Assembly: GCF_964355755.1 (NCBI RefSeq)
Contig: NC_092670.1
Location: 20,521,201-20,585,200 of the forward strand
Length of the DNA stretch: 64,000 bases
Source of the DNA: Antedon mediterranea
Taxonomy: Eukaryota > Echinodermata > Crinoidea > Comatulida > Antedonidae
Reading direction: 5' to 3'
Made by a program: the position numbers and the translations under genes. The notes under the pieces were generated by a model. That model had not been told where the DNA came from. It saw only the letters and a program-made list of their open reading frames with translations, and searched no databases. This document shows positions 12,901 to 23,557 of the stretch, piece after piece. Numbering within the stretch: the stretch's first letter is position 1; the number at the start of each line of letters is the position of its first letter.

Positions 12901-15900
12901 TTTCTATGTGTCATTCTGTCTGAAAAAAAAAACATGCAATTAAAGATGGTATGTACTAAATTCTTAAATCTGAAGTAAAACACTTTGTTTTTATATTTTC
13001 AGTTGAGCTACCAAAGAACAAGTTGAAACAATCCTGTTTAGATACTAAGCACGTTTATATCCTGGATTGTGGAGCTGATATATTTATTTGGTAAGTTTTC
13101 AACAACAATACTGGAGTGAAGCAAACATTTATTTTCCAGTAAACTAAAGTTACTGCAGTATTATAAAGATTACCATGTCTCTTTCCAAAGTAGACTATTA
13201 TTGCTTTTGTTCATTTTTAGGATTGGTAGAAAGTCAAGTCGTCTTGTCAGAGCTGCTGCCCTCAAACTTGCGCAGGAGTTATGCAGTATGATAATAAGGC
13301 CGTCCGTTGCTATTGTTGTTAGAGTTCTTGAAGGGTAAGTGTTAGTGTGCGCCCCTCAGACACCAATACTCCTCCCTACCAACCCTCACCCATCTAAACA
13401 CCAGTTTACTTTATAATTTCTTTTAGAATTCTAAACTTGGTATTCTCACCCTGTTGTAATTTTCTTTTCTATATACATTTTCTTAATGCTTGATACTAAA
13501 TATAACAGGATCTTCTTTCTGAGAGCAATAGGCTAAAGCTCTGTCTACACTATCAAACTTTATGTGACAACAAAATTTGATGTGCCCATATATGGACATG
13601 ATGATGTCATATCACTACCATATTTAAGCATATCACTACCATATTTAGTCGCATCACATTGATAGTGTAGAAAGAGATTTGGAGAGTATCACCAATGCTA
13701 AACATAATACAATAAATCCTTATGGTATACCCAACAGGGTGTCGCCTAAGGGTGTCGCCAAGTGAGGGAGTGGTTCTACTGTATATTCCAGACAGGATGA
13801 TGCCCACAAAACAATTGTTTGCTCCCAAAAATGTTATATGGAGAAGGCTGTAAGAAAGAATCTTAAGAGAAGATGCTATGTTGGTGTCAATGTAGGCTTG
13901 TGAACCTGCACAGTATCCATCATCTTGTAGACAAAAATTATCGAAAATAAATGTTTACCTCCCAGATACGAACCATATGTTTTCAAGCAACATTTTGAAG
14001 TATGGGATGAAATACTGGCGGTCGACTATACAAAGACTGCCGAAGCCATTTTCAAATCAATGGCGTACGACATGTGGTAAGATGACGAGGCCAGTCAGTA
14101 CCATATGTGTACTAATTAACTGCGTGCCTTTGTCATAGTCCTTACAACTCACAAAAGCGTGGAAACAATGCATGAAAAGTTATTGCGAAAATTCATTTTT
14201 AACTTCGCATGCTAAAAGACAATGTTTTGTACCAATTTAGATTAAACAATTAATAGTAACCCATAGATATACAATATGAAATGTTTTTTAAAGTATTTCT
14301 AGTTTATTACTCATGAATTAAAACATTTTTACATAAATTTGTAGTATAAAAAATTTGCTCAGCAAAGTTGTTTGGCTGTTTTCGTTTTGATTTAGGTTTT
14401 TTTTCACTAATTTGCCTTTGGATTAAGTAAAAATATAGTGAATATAGCTGACAGTATTCCAAGTAAATAGTCATACTTGGACTCACTATGGAGTTGCCAG
14501 GATTCATCTGATTTATCTGTCGCTTCATGCTCTGGGAAAACCATTTCTTTTATTTTGCTATATAAAAAAATGTACAAAAAGCAGCAAAAGCTGAAAGAAT
14601 TGTATTTACATGATATAAAAATATATAAAAATGTAAAAGTATAACAAATTTGGGCAGCACACACACAGAAAAAAAATACAATATTATAGCAATAAAAAAA
14701 AAACATAAAAAATGCCATTAAAATTACGGATGATTGTGAGAACCTACATTACACATAATCACGTATTATGAATTACTTACTGATTTTGGTTGAAATTTAT
14801 CTGATGTGTTTATTTTATTACTTTTGTTAATATAACAATTTTTATAATATAAAGGTTTTTAATAATTTTATAACTATATTTTGTGTGGTTGAATTTTTTC
14901 CCCCTAAATAGTAAAATGTTATACTGCAATATCAACAATTGTTATATTTCAATGCTGTTTGTATAATATTTATTAATAGATTTTACAGTAAGAAAGATTA
15001 CATGATTTTTATAGGATTCTTTCCTATTAGATTAGAAGAATTATACACACTTCCATCAGTCACGTATACTCCCTCCAACCTTATCAGACTAAATGAAGGT
15101 TATTTAAATGATTCTCTATACTGATAGGTTTCGAACCCTAACTTTATTTTTCACAACCTGAAACACAACTAACTAACACATTTTCAATCCATCAATAACT
15201 AGTTAATTCAAATAATTATTGCATCTTGTAGTAAATTAGACTCATATTTCTTTGTAAACAAATATGACAGCTAATAATATTTTTCTATCAGCCCACTAAT
15301 TCCCTAACATTTTTGTGTACAATACTTGAAAAACAAAACAAAAATTGGACAAATTAACATATTATCACCTTTTTCTCAAACTTTTGTTTAATGTGATTTA
15401 TTTTTTTCTCTAGCACTGAGAGCCAAATCTTCAGGGCAAAATTCCAAGGCTGGGATAACGTTCTCGGAGTAGACTACACAAAAAAAGTAGAAGGAGCTAC
15501 TCGTCAAATTCGTAAGGTGAGCCGTAGTATGTGTGCTCTTGTTAAGCCAAGATACAGCAGCGGTACATATATAATATTTCTCAACTTGAAACAGTATATA
15601 CAATACAATGTTTTGTTAACATAGATTGTGTCTTTTTTTTTTCAGGATGATTCAGAGTTTAAGACAGATCTGTCTGCGCTGTTTATGAACCGACAGCCAT
15701 CAATGACAAATACGGAATGTGTAAGTTGTTTGTATGTAGTAACAATAACGTACCTGAAATACCTAACAGTGAATGTTAATAAATAGATACTATTCATAAT
15801 AATTAATTTTTTATTTAGGAACAATTGGCAGATGAGTGGAATGCTGACTTGGATGTCATGGAATCATTTGTTTTGGAGAATAAGAAGTTTGTCCGTTTGC

Positions 15901-18900
15901 CTGAGAATGAATTGGGTAATATGTTGTTTTGAATCCTAAAGGCCAACTTTACTGAGAACCTTATTTTGACAACGACGATGTACATATGATTTCAGAAATA
16001 TTGTGAGATTTACGATTTTGATGTGCGTGCTTGCTGTACATCTGTGACGTCAAGTGTGCTTAGCAAAATCTACCTCATGAGTAATAATATGGTTCTTGAT
16101 ATTAAAGTTTCTTTTAATTCCTTGTTCGTTTTCTCATGTTTTAAGTCACTATGAATCTTGCTGCATATAAAGTGTGAGGCAGATATATGTTGAATGCACT
16201 ACTACTCAACAATAACCTTATTTTTGTATTTGTACAGGTCATTTCTACAGTGGTGATTGCTATGTTTTCCTTTGTCGATATTGGGTTCCAAAAGAAGTTG
16301 AGGAGAAACCCGACGTTGAAGGCGGGGACAAAACAGATGATGATGAAGACGAAGAGGACTCGCAGGAGGATGAGATCGCGTACACCGTGTATTTTTGGCA
16401 GGGTAGAGATTCAAGCAACATGGGGTGGCTTACGTTTACGTTCAGCTTACAGAAGAAATTTGAATCACTGTTTGGAGAGAAGCTTGAAGTGGTTAAGCTG
16501 TGCCAGGTAATGCTTACATCCCACTGTGTTTTCATATTATAAACTATTGTTTCGATTGATATATGTAGCGTGATATATATGTTCATTGTCTTCCAATATC
16601 CTGATACCCTGTTAATCAAATCAGGTATATACATATATATGTCGCTATCCAGTCGAGAACTATACCATGAAAGCCCCAGTGGTCTAATGGTTAGGACATC
16701 TGCATATCAAGCAGAAGGTCCGGGTTCGAATCTTGGTTGGGGCGACTTTTTCTCATTCTCACAGATTTCCTCATCTTATTGTTTCAAATTAATTAATTAA
16801 ATTTCAGTATATCACCGGGCGGTTTAGAATTAATGTTCTATGCCTAATATGTTTATATATATATATATCATTTACTGTTGACAACCATTTACATAATGTA
16901 CAATAATCCATTCGGCTTACCGTACATATATTGCAATTACCATGGAGAGTGGGGTTTATTAAGCTGATTATTCTTTATTATTAATACTCCTACTTTTTAT
17001 TTTCCACTCTCACAATACAATGAGCTTTTTTAGTCGGAATTGGCATGATAAAAGGTTTGATTATTATTGTTAAATTTCAGCAACAAGAGAATCTAAAGTT
17101 CTTATCACACTTCAAATATAAGTTTATCATCCACCGAGGCAAGAGGAAGGCTGTACCAATCAAAGGAGAAGAACTTAACCCCAAGTTCTACCATGTTCGA
17201 GCAAATGGTGGATCATTGTTCACTCGCTGTGTTCAGGTTCATCCAACGTCTAAATGGCTTAATTCAGAATTTTGGTAAGTACATGATAAGTATATCCATA
17301 AGTAAGTTACGTACAGCAAACATGTATTACACACACCAGGAGGCACACCATAAGAACACCTGTGTTGAGTTTTCTAGGTGGTGTGGAAGGGTATAATATA
17401 TCTTTCACTATATATAGTGTATCTATAATATTACATATTTTAATACTTAGAAAACAATAATTTCATTGCAGTTACTGCAGGCATATTCAAATGTTTACAA
17501 GAATTCTGATTTTAAATAATCCTAATACTTTTTTCAGCTATATCCTGATGGTACCTTTTAACAGTGAAGACATGAAGGGAATTGTTTACACATGGATAGG
17601 GGATACGTGTGATGGAGAGGTGTCGCGCATGGCCGAGGAAATGGCCTATGACATGTTTGGTGTTAGTACATTTGATTAATTCAGACTTAAGTTCTGTCTA
17701 ATACACTATCAAACTAATTTGACAGAAGAAGTGTAATGTGCCTAAATATGGTAGTGATATACCTAAATATGGTAGTGATATACCTAAATATGGTAGAAAT
17801 ATGGTAGTGATATGACATCATCATCATATATGGGAACATAACATTTTTTTGTCACATAAAGTTTGATAGTGTAGACAGATAGTAACAAACTATTGCTGTG
17901 TAGAGGCCCACACCAAAGAAAAGAGGGTTAATGAAGAAATACAGTAGAACCTCTGGGACACCTCTATTTATGGGACACCTCTATTTATGGGACACCCCAA
18001 TTAAGGACACACTTTGCCATAAAACAAACAAGGGGAAATATATATTTGAACACTATGACTATTAAGGAATTGGGTCCCCTGAAGGTGTCCCCATAATAGA
18101 CATTTTACTGTATATTAGAGCCCAAACTTTTAAAATGTGAAATTGCTTATTTTTAAAAGAAATATTTTCTACATGTAGGAACATTACAGTCACCAGCTGT
18201 TAACAGAGGGAGAAGAGCCAGAGAATTTCTGGTGGGTTGCCCTCGGTGGCAAGCGACCTTACGACACCGATACTGACTACATGGAGCATGTACGTCTATT
18301 CCGCTGCTCTAATGATAAAGGATTCTTTACTGTATCTGAGAAGTGCTCAGATTTCTGCCAGGTAAATAACTATATTTGACTATTGGCTACCGGCCATCAT
18401 TTCATTCATTTATTTGACCAAAAAAACCCAATAAAAACAGGTCAGGAAAAACAAAAGCTACCCAGGACACTGTGACTCAACGAGTAAGTAATTCCTAATG
18501 ATATTAATTGTTTATTGATATCAATTTTTTTTTGGTAGGATGATCTTGCAGATGATGATGTTATGATTCTGGATACAGGTCATGAGGTGTACCAATGGGT
18601 CGGACCACTCTGCAGTGACACAGAAGTTAAACTGGCATTCAAAAGTGCTCAGGTAATGATTAGTACACTATCAAACTTTATGTGAACAAAAATATGTTAT
18701 GTGTCCATATATGGACATGATGATGTAATAATCACTACCATATTTGGGCATATCACTACCATATTTGTTCACATTACTTTTTTTTTTAACATAGCATGTA
18801 TAATATGAATATACATATAATGTAAATGGGTTTTTGTTTTAGGTCTACATCCAGCACTTACGGAACAAACAACCTGACGCTCCCCGAAAACTAGCAGTCA

Positions 18901-18986
18901 TAAAGAAGGGTCGTGAGCCGTGGAAGTTCATCAGATGTTTTCACGGATGGGGTAAATTTAAGACACATGCTGCAAGTAATATATAA
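992..18986 (+). CDS. FLII: Flightless-1 homolog (LRR plus six gelsolin-like domains), 5' partial
   Basis: Actin-binding, gelsolin-family remodelling protein and transcriptional co-regulator. Exons seen: 992-1102, 1194-1346, 1534-1619, 2283-2359, 2718-2802, 3144-3364, 4072-4288, 4864-4948, 5509-5668, 6495-6580, 7904-7974, 10168-10301, 10631-10677, 11051-11116, 11419-11655, 11883-11998, 12283-12412, 12603-12684, 13003-13090, 13221-13334, 15414-15516, 15646-15720, 15819-15915, 16238-16506, 17081-17274, 17538-17661, 18179-18361, 18539-18652, 18843-18986. They sum to 3669 bp, exactly in frame, giving 1222 residues; human FLII is about 1269. The first third holds leucine-rich repeats ([12 protein letters not shown] and similar). 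Then comes a basic linker (RKMRLRRRR) and gelsolin repeats with VGQLP...[18 protein letters not shown] and [11 protein letters not shown]. An acidic insert ([14 protein letters not shown]) lies in exon 16238-16506. The first exon (about 30 residues) was not found in 1-990. The intron-26 donor at 17662 (GTTAGT) is weak but keeps the frame. An extra duplicated exon is listed separately. Confidence 0.96.
1767..2102. mobile_element. 336-bp MITE with about 51-bp inverted repeats
   Basis: Left arm starts GCACTTGTCAATTGTATGAC. The right arm is its inverse with one mismatch in about 51 bp, running through CCCCCGGGAGAGGTGCGTCA. The interior repeats GTGCGTCA in both orientations about eight times. It lies in FLII intron 4. 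Superfamily not assignable; flanking sequence (CCAATACTGGAC and similar) may be an older repeat. Confidence 0.8.
2848..3063. mobile_element. TWA-TSD MITE family, copy 1 (expanded)
   Basis: Degenerate ends (GACTATCAAACTTTATGTGA and its inverse). The internal motif TACCATANTTGGGTATATCAC is locally amplified to about five units, making this copy longer than the others. It lies in FLII intron 6. Confidence 0.75.
4405..4682 (-). mobile_element. tRNA-derived SINE, copy 1
   Basis: On the minus strand it begins with a tRNA-like head: A-box-like GTGGCGCAGTGTGTTGGA and B box GGTTCGAATCC. It ends in a tail containing GCGCTATATAAGAAT, of the kind shared with CR1/L2-type LINEs. A second copy is at 5728-6005. 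Confidence 0.75.
5058..5204. mobile_element. TWA-TSD MITE family, copy 2
   Basis: Terminal repeats AGTTCTGTCTACACTATCAA and the partly decayed inverse ending CAGAGCT, flanked by TAA and TTA. FLII intron 9. Confidence 0.8.
5340..5477. mobile_element. TWA-TSD MITE family, copy 3
   Basis: AGCTCTGTCTACACTGTCAA to GTGTAGACAGAGCT, with a TTA duplication on both sides (5337-5339 and 5478-5480). FLII intron 9, close to the acceptor of exon 5509. Confidence 0.85.
5728..6005 (-). mobile_element. tRNA-derived SINE, copy 2
   Basis: Same family and orientation as 4405-4682: TATAGCGCATATAAGCAAG at the left, tRNA-like head with a TTTGAACCACG B-box complement at the right, and an (AAT)n tail at 5718-5728. 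Confidence 0.75.
6066..6413. mobile_element. MITE with TGTCCCCC inverted ends
   Basis: Left AGATGTATTGTCCCCC and right GGGGGACAATATATTTTT are inverted copies, flanked by TTA and TAA. A solo end of the same family lies at 59876-59895 and a decayed piece at about 56446-56530. FLII intron 10. Confidence 0.65.
7091..7132. repeat. Perfect 20-bp-arm hairpin
   Basis: ATGCATAGAGATATTATAGT, a 2-nt loop, then the exact inverse. It lies in FLII intron 11, with no coding context. Confidence 0.9.
8006..8145. mobile_element. Dispersed repeat that borders the 14-bp minisatellite
   Basis: Similar sequence recurs at about 12130-12250 (CCAAAGGCAAATTACTGAAA, GGAGATACAAA, ATAAAGTAAAAC). The element runs directly into the CACTAGCCCTTCAT array, so the array probably grew from its end. 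Confidence 0.6.
8146..9838. repeat. 14-bp minisatellite, about 120 units (FLII intron 12)
   Basis: Units CACTAGCCCTTCAT and CACTAGCCCTTCAA alternate in runs. A cluster of CACCAG variants occurs at about 9645-9735 and a few CTTTAT or CTTTTC changes elsewhere. One irregular short unit is at about 8547. 1693 bp divided by 14 gives about 121 copies. Intron 12 (7975-10167) holds little else. Confidence 0.97.
11690..11800. repeat. Dispersed repeat shared, inverted, with 46530-46640
   Basis: GGGGGATTACCACCTATC and ATTGGTAATCCTTGGCCAC recur in inverse order and orientation in NDUFAB1 intron 3. Type unknown. FLII intron 16. Confidence 0.5.
12130..12250. mobile_element. Second copy of the dispersed repeat at 8006
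   Basis: Shares CCAAAGGCAAATTACTGAAA and the AATAAAGTAAAAC block in the same order, but lacks any minisatellite expansion. FLII intron 17. Confidence 0.55.
12745..12877. mobile_element. TWA-TSD MITE family, copy 4
   Basis: AGTTCTGTCTACACTATCAA to GTGTAGACAGAGCT, flanked by TAA and TTA. FLII intron 19. Confidence 0.85.
13537..13678. mobile_element. TWA-TSD MITE family, copy 5
   Basis: AGCTCTGTCTACACTATCAA to GATAGTGTAGAAAGAG; the right half is shortened. FLII intron between 13334 and the cassette exon. Confidence 0.8.
13966..14076 (+). CDS. FLII: FLII duplicated in-frame cassette exon (gelsolin repeat 4)
   Basis: A 111-bp open segment between a good acceptor (CCTCCCAG, ends 13965) and donor (GTAAGA at 14077). 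It encodes a second version of the exon at 15414-15516: both contain F...F..WD..L.VDYTK..E and both match the same stretch of vertebrate FLII. Splice phases are 2 at both ends. It therefore reads in frame when joined from 13334 and on to 15414. It cannot replace 15414-15516, because exon 15646 needs phase 0. Retaining the following intron would stop translation at once (TAA at 14078-14080). Expression is not shown by sequence alone. Confidence 0.7.
14077..15413 (+). other. FLII intron between the duplicated exons
   Basis: About 1.3 kb of AT-rich sequence. Open stretches on either strand show no family resemblance and no flanking splice sites in phase. Nothing else supportable is seen. Confidence 0.5.
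16673..16744 (+). tRNA. tRNA-like gene, anticodon AUC (tRNA-Asp-like)
   Basis: A full 72-nt cloverleaf in FLII intron 25. Acceptor stem 7 bp (GCCCCAG with TTGGGGC, one G-U). D arm GTCT/GGAC with A14, G18-G19 and A21. Anticodon stem TCTGC/GCAGA with loop ATATCAA. T arm CCGGG/CTTGG with loop TTCGAAT. Discriminator G73. TTTTT at 16747-16751 fits a Pol III terminator. AUC would read GAU (Asp), but animals normally use GUC, so a pseudogene or a tRNA-derived repeat is possible. Confidence 0.7.
17690..17880. mobile_element. TWA-TSD MITE family, copy 6
   Basis: Inverse orientation relative to most copies, with the motif CCTAAATATGGTAGTGATAT in three tandem units. The left end AGTTCTGTCTAATACACTAT follows TTA. 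FLII intron 27. Confidence 0.8.
17943..18114. repeat. GGGACACC / GGTGTCCC dispersed repeat
   Basis: Starts AGTAGAACCTCTGGGACACC and ends GGTGTCCCC...TTTTACTGTA. Related fragments lie at 13718-13790, 20065-20180, 35449-35497 and in the 69-bp array of GID4. Confidence 0.5.
18664..18795. mobile_element. TWA-TSD MITE family, copy 7 (truncated)
   Basis: Carries ACACTATCAAACTTTATGTG and the CATATATGGACATGATGATG core but lacks both outer ends. FLII intron 29. Confidence 0.7.
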
Positions 18987-20267
18987 GATAGTGCTGTTCT
19001 GCCATACAGTAAACATTGTGCTGAATTGTAATTTGTTAACATTTAGTACTAAGATGCTACTGTTTGAATGCTTGTGAGTGGCAGTAAACAGAGCCAGATC
19101 ACAGTTACTAATTCTGGCTAGTTGTGTTCTTAAATTAAATTTTTTAAATCACACTTCACAGAATAAGTTTGTTAATAATACTGCTTCATTTTTTAGTTGA
19201 TTTGCACTCACTCATTCTAACATTGAACTTTTTCAATTGTTTTTGATAAAGACAATCATGTTTAAAATTTAAAAGATAAACTAATTACTAATTAAGGTCA
19301 TTTTTACATGTATGATAAATGCGATCTTTCCATTTTGTAAATTTATATCATAAATCTGTTATGTAGTTGTATATGCAATAGAAAGAACAACAGTTTTGAC
19401 TTAGAGCTTAGAGATCAGCCTAGCAGGCAAAACATAGGAATTAAGCTAATTTTTCAGCCACAAAGTAGGTTGGCTAACACATAGAAGTATTCACCAGACC
19501 AGGCTAGACTTACTAAATCGACCCATGCTTCTTTACTAATTGTTTTCCATAAGGTATCATGCCCTTAATTTCATTTTCATTGTACATATTTTATATACTT
19601 TCTTTTCCAAAACTTATTTTAACGTGCAATGAAAAATAGTTTATTATAAATTGATAAAGTTATTGTAGTGAACAATTTCTATTTAAAAGCAAAATATTAG
19701 ATGAGCTATTCCCTTATTTTGAAGGGGTGAAATGATGTGAATTTGTGTTTTTGTAAAATGCAAAGCTAATACAGTACATATTTTTGAAGGCATTTTTGGG
19801 GGATAAATGTCTACTTGGACACTATGCTAATTATTTTATTTATTCAGGTAGATTGTTAGATTTAAAGTGGACTTAACAGTAGAGCTGATTAAGATTTAAC
19901 AAATATTGTAGTGTTTAAATGGAACACTATATTTTACATAGAGGATGACTGAAAAATGAAATTTTACATCCTCCGATTTCATGCTATTACATTATTTTTT
20001 TGTAAGTTTGCAAACTTATTAAAGCTTTTTGAACAATATTTTATTCTGTAATTTTGTTGATAGTCCTTTGGTACACAAACCTCTTTTATTGGGACACCTT
20101 TTATGAAACAAATGAAGGGAAATAATATACATAACAGCTAATCAATATTCAAGGGATACCCCTTAACAGGGGTTTTACTTGTTTTTACATCTTTATTTAA
20201 AAAAAAGAAGTGGTCTATTCACTTTTTGTATAAATTATTTATTCAGAAAAGACTATAAAATACATTA
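18987..20267. other. FLII/DPH7 convergent 3' region
   Basis: AT-rich untranslated and intergenic sequence between the two stop codons. On the DPH7 strand AATAAA lies at about 20238-20243, roughly 30 bp past its stop, a plausible poly(A) signal. A GGGACACC repeat fragment lies at 20065-20180. No coding signal. Confidence 0.5.
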
Positions 20268-22592
20268 TTAATTACTGTATACAGGTCGCAAGTTCACTTT
20301 CCAAACATGAAGAGCATTATCATAAAATGAACAGGAAGCAATCATTTCATTTGACCCTTCCCAGCAGGCCTTGTCAGCCATATTTTCTTTAAGGTCAATC
20401 TCAGATATTGATTTCTCATCAACATGTTCATTTTTAGGAGTTTCTTTTGAAGTTGAATCGGCTTCTATATGATGTACACTTGAATCTTGATTTTGTAATG
20501 AAATCTCTGCAACACGATACCAATCCACGCCATAGGCTAAAGATTCGTGTTTTTCATATGAAGCGATGATTGGCTGAGGACATCCATCTGAAACAAAAGA
20601 AATGTATTGTTGACATACGTTTACTGTAAAGGTTCTAACAATACATTCTGCACTCTTTTAGATATAATTACTGATGGAGACTAGACTTGCCTGATAATGA
20701 GCAATTCAAGATGTGAAAACCATTATGCATACAGGCAGCAAGTAGTACCTCTCCATTAGTTGGATGCCATTTAAGCCTCCATACTCCGCCTCCTACATTT
20801 ATCTCCGATAGAGGGCTCCTCATCTTTCTTGTATCCCATAATAAGATTGTCTCATCATAGCTATTAAAGAAACAATGCAGTAATTATAATTTGCAGCAAC
20901 ACACATAATGTGCCACAGTTTTTACTTTGTAAATGCTTCGTTACCAAATAACTGAATATACAGACTTCTGATTGGTCATTTAATTATAATTTATTCTTCC
21001 TCACCTTCCTGTTGCTATGATATTTTCTTTGTGTATATTGCTATGGATACTACAAACACCCATAGAATGGCTTTTACTGACAAACGTTGGCATTTCACAT
21101 GATGTTCGGACATCCCAACCTTTTAGTCGGCAATCATCACCACCTGAAAAGCAAAGATTCATTTTGGCGTTCAACATTCAGATGTTTATCGCAGACATGT
21201 ACTAGATTTATATAACATTTTGAAATTGATTAGAAAAATAGAGATCATTCTATACCTGTATAAATAATACTAGGTTGCCAGTAGTTAAAAGCTGCTATCC
21301 ATGCTTCAAAACCATGAGCTTTCCACTGATTGACCTGTGTTAACGATCGGTCAAAGGTCACTTTGAATGTAGTGATCATTCCTTTTGAATCACTGGTAAC
21401 AATATGAGGCTCTGAGCTGAATAGTAAAGTTAAATAACACATTTATTTTTCTATTTAACAAGCAATCATTTCTTACTGTATACAAATTGATTGGATTGAA
21501 AAGTAAAATTGCAAATATCAGAGTTTACATATATTTTAATTGAATAAATTGAATAATGAGATACCCTTCTTTATTTTGTGTTTACTTACTTCTGATACTT
21601 AGCATTAGACCAATCTAATGACAATCCTAATCTGTCATCTCCAATTAAACTTGAACATAATTCATTAATGACCTGAAAAATTAGTTTGAATCGGCTATGA
21701 ATACAGTATATAAAATCACAAAGTTACTTATAATATAAAAAAATACAAAGAATTTGGATACTACGGTACCTTATTGTCTAGTTGAAAGAGCTGTAATTTG
21801 CCATCAGCGTTCACAAGAGCCAACTCAGAAGGTCTGTCTGATGAGTTTGGATTCCTAAATTGAAAATAATTAGGATTAATATATTGATTAAAGCAAATCC
21901 TGCCAGTTACGTAAAAGTAACAGTTTTAACTTGTATTTATATAATTTATATTATAAGAGACAAAGAGTTTATTTATATAATTTATATTATAACTTAAGAG
22001 ACAAAGAGTTTGCGCTGCTGCTGCACACATATACATGTGGGGTATTATTAAAATGAACAGAATTGTATTAGGAAGGTTTTTAACTAAATTTTGAAAATTA
22101 ACCGTTTTCTTGGTTCCAATATGGGGACAAAGTGTTTAAAATCCGTACTTTTATCACATATCTGTTTGTTGATTTTGGGTATAGTATATTTGTTACAACT
22201 ATGATATATATAACCATTTCATATCCAAAATTGCTGCCATATCTTGTCGCTGCGTTTCTTGTAATTTATTTTCATCACAATGGAATAATAGCAACCGTCC
22301 AAGTCTCTTCTTTGGTATATCACTGGTAACATCCTGTGGAACAAAAATAATGATATTGTTATTTATTAGTTTTGGCTAAGACTTTTGTTACACAATATTT
22401 TTGCCATTTGTCAATTGACCATTTACTCACATTTGGATCAACCCCGTCTGAAGTTGCTAGCTGATATGTTCCAATTGCAAGAACATTGTGGTGCGAAGGT
22501 GATGGACAGAATTCTGCAGAGTCTGCACTATACTCTGTGTTAAATATGTGTAAGGTTTCGGGATGTGATGCTGATGTTACTTGTGCAGCCAT
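20268..22592 (-). CDS. DPH7: Diphthine methyltransferase (WD-repeat, WDR85)
   Basis: Removes the methyl ester from methylated diphthine on elongation factor 2, the step before the final amidation of diphthamide. Exons in transcript order: 22592-22431, 22333-22215, 21854-21770, 21672-21590, 21416-21256, 21143-21005, 20860-20691, 20587-20268. They total 1239 bp and 412 residues. Recognisable blocks: an N-terminal [16 protein letters not shown]-like (AAILDMKW), the family signature [41 protein letters not shown] with GVWRLKWHP, and the C-terminal [11 protein letters not shown] and [12 protein letters not shown]. The start was set at the ATG before AAQVTSAS; an in-frame ATG at 22700 would add a basic, hydrophobic 36-residue extension unlike the family. 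The fourth-to-third-last residues of the repeat region are joined over a GC-AG intron (20690-20588). The donor at 22214 (GTTATA) is weak. Tail to tail with FLII and head to head with DRC3. Confidence 0.95.
20588..20690 (-). other. GC-AG intron of DPH7
   Basis: On the coding strand the junction reads CAG then GCAAGT, the classic context of the minor GC donor, and ends TTTCAG. Joining phase 1 to phase 1 gives a continuous WD-repeat reading frame. No usable GT donor lies nearby in the right frame. Confidence 0.85.
21935..22010. repeat. Short tandem duplication in DPH7 intron 2
   Basis: ATTTATATAATTTATATTAT plus AAGAGACAAAGAGTTT occurs twice in succession. Confidence 0.85.
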
Positions 22593-23557
22593 TAGAACCA
22601 CAATTTTCTTGTTCTTTTTAAATTTTTTAATGTTATACCTCAGACCTAAACAAAAACAGATATTAAATACGATTAAATCTAGGCCGATCCTGCCAATCAA
22701 CTAGTCAAATCCCCAGGTCTAATAAATGTACCATGGTCGTTAGCATCCCTTATATAGTAGGTCCAAGCCTACCTATAGGTCAGCCAGGAGTCGGCATGGG
22801 AAGGCCAGGCCAGCCTACTAATAGCTAGCTTGATCCACACGTGGACTAAAATGAATAGGCCTAGCATAAATAGTTGTGTGTTTGAGTGACTATGGTAACA
22901 ACAAAGTAGAAAGCAATACTGCAAATACAACTGATAGTAAGTCCTAAACGTATTAATAACTTTATATACACTTATAACATAAAAGAAAATCTTAAAAAGT
23001 AGACACACGAAGTAAACAAAAGAAGGCAAGAAAATCAAAATAAACAACAGCGCCACCAAGTTCAGTGAAGTATGATGGGATACTCTGCTTAACAACGATA
23101 CACAAAAAAGTTAGCACTATCATATTTCTAAACAAAATTACTTTAAAAAGTACTAACAAGTTTTTATTGAATAAAAATAGCTAATTTTGTTGTAGCTCTA
23201 ACTAGAGATCTAAGAGACTAGCCTAATATTCAGGCCTTATATAGTTAGGACTAGGCCTAGGCTTAGCTAGCTAGGCTAGGCCTTATTATATTATAGCTAG
23301 CTAGGCCTAGGCCGACCGAGTAAATCCACCCCTACAATTCAGGTGGGTGTATGAATGAGTGGACAGGTGGAGTCTGATTGGCCCTCTCTGTCCTGTCTAG
23401 CCCAAGCCTAGTATAGGGGCCTGCCTATCCATTGTACTGTGTGTCTAGAATTGGATACTGTATTATTCATCGAAAAATCAAATGCCTACTTTTACTTTTT
23501 TCTTACATTATTTATTTAGCAATCTTTAACACAGAGAGAGAGTGTATAAAACAAAAC
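22593..23557. promoter_or_regulatory. Probable shared DPH7/DRC3 promoter region
   Basis: Divergent genes with 965 bp between start codons. An inverted CCAAT box (CTGATTGGCC) lies at 23374-23383. GTGACTATGGTAAC at 22886-22899 is one change from a palindromic RFX X-box, apt for a ciliary gene such as DRC3. The rest is rich in CTAG and AGGCCT words (22740-22820, 23210-23320), probably repeat-derived. Confidence 0.45.

Noticed and set aside
13966-15720. Mutually exclusive splicing of the two duplicated FLII exons
   Set aside because: The first copy ends in phase 2, while exon 15646 starts in phase 0, so direct joining shifts the frame.
22593-22700. N-terminal extension of DPH7 from an ATG at 22700
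   Set aside because: The added residues are unlike the family and the internal ATG at 22592 gives the expected N-terminus.
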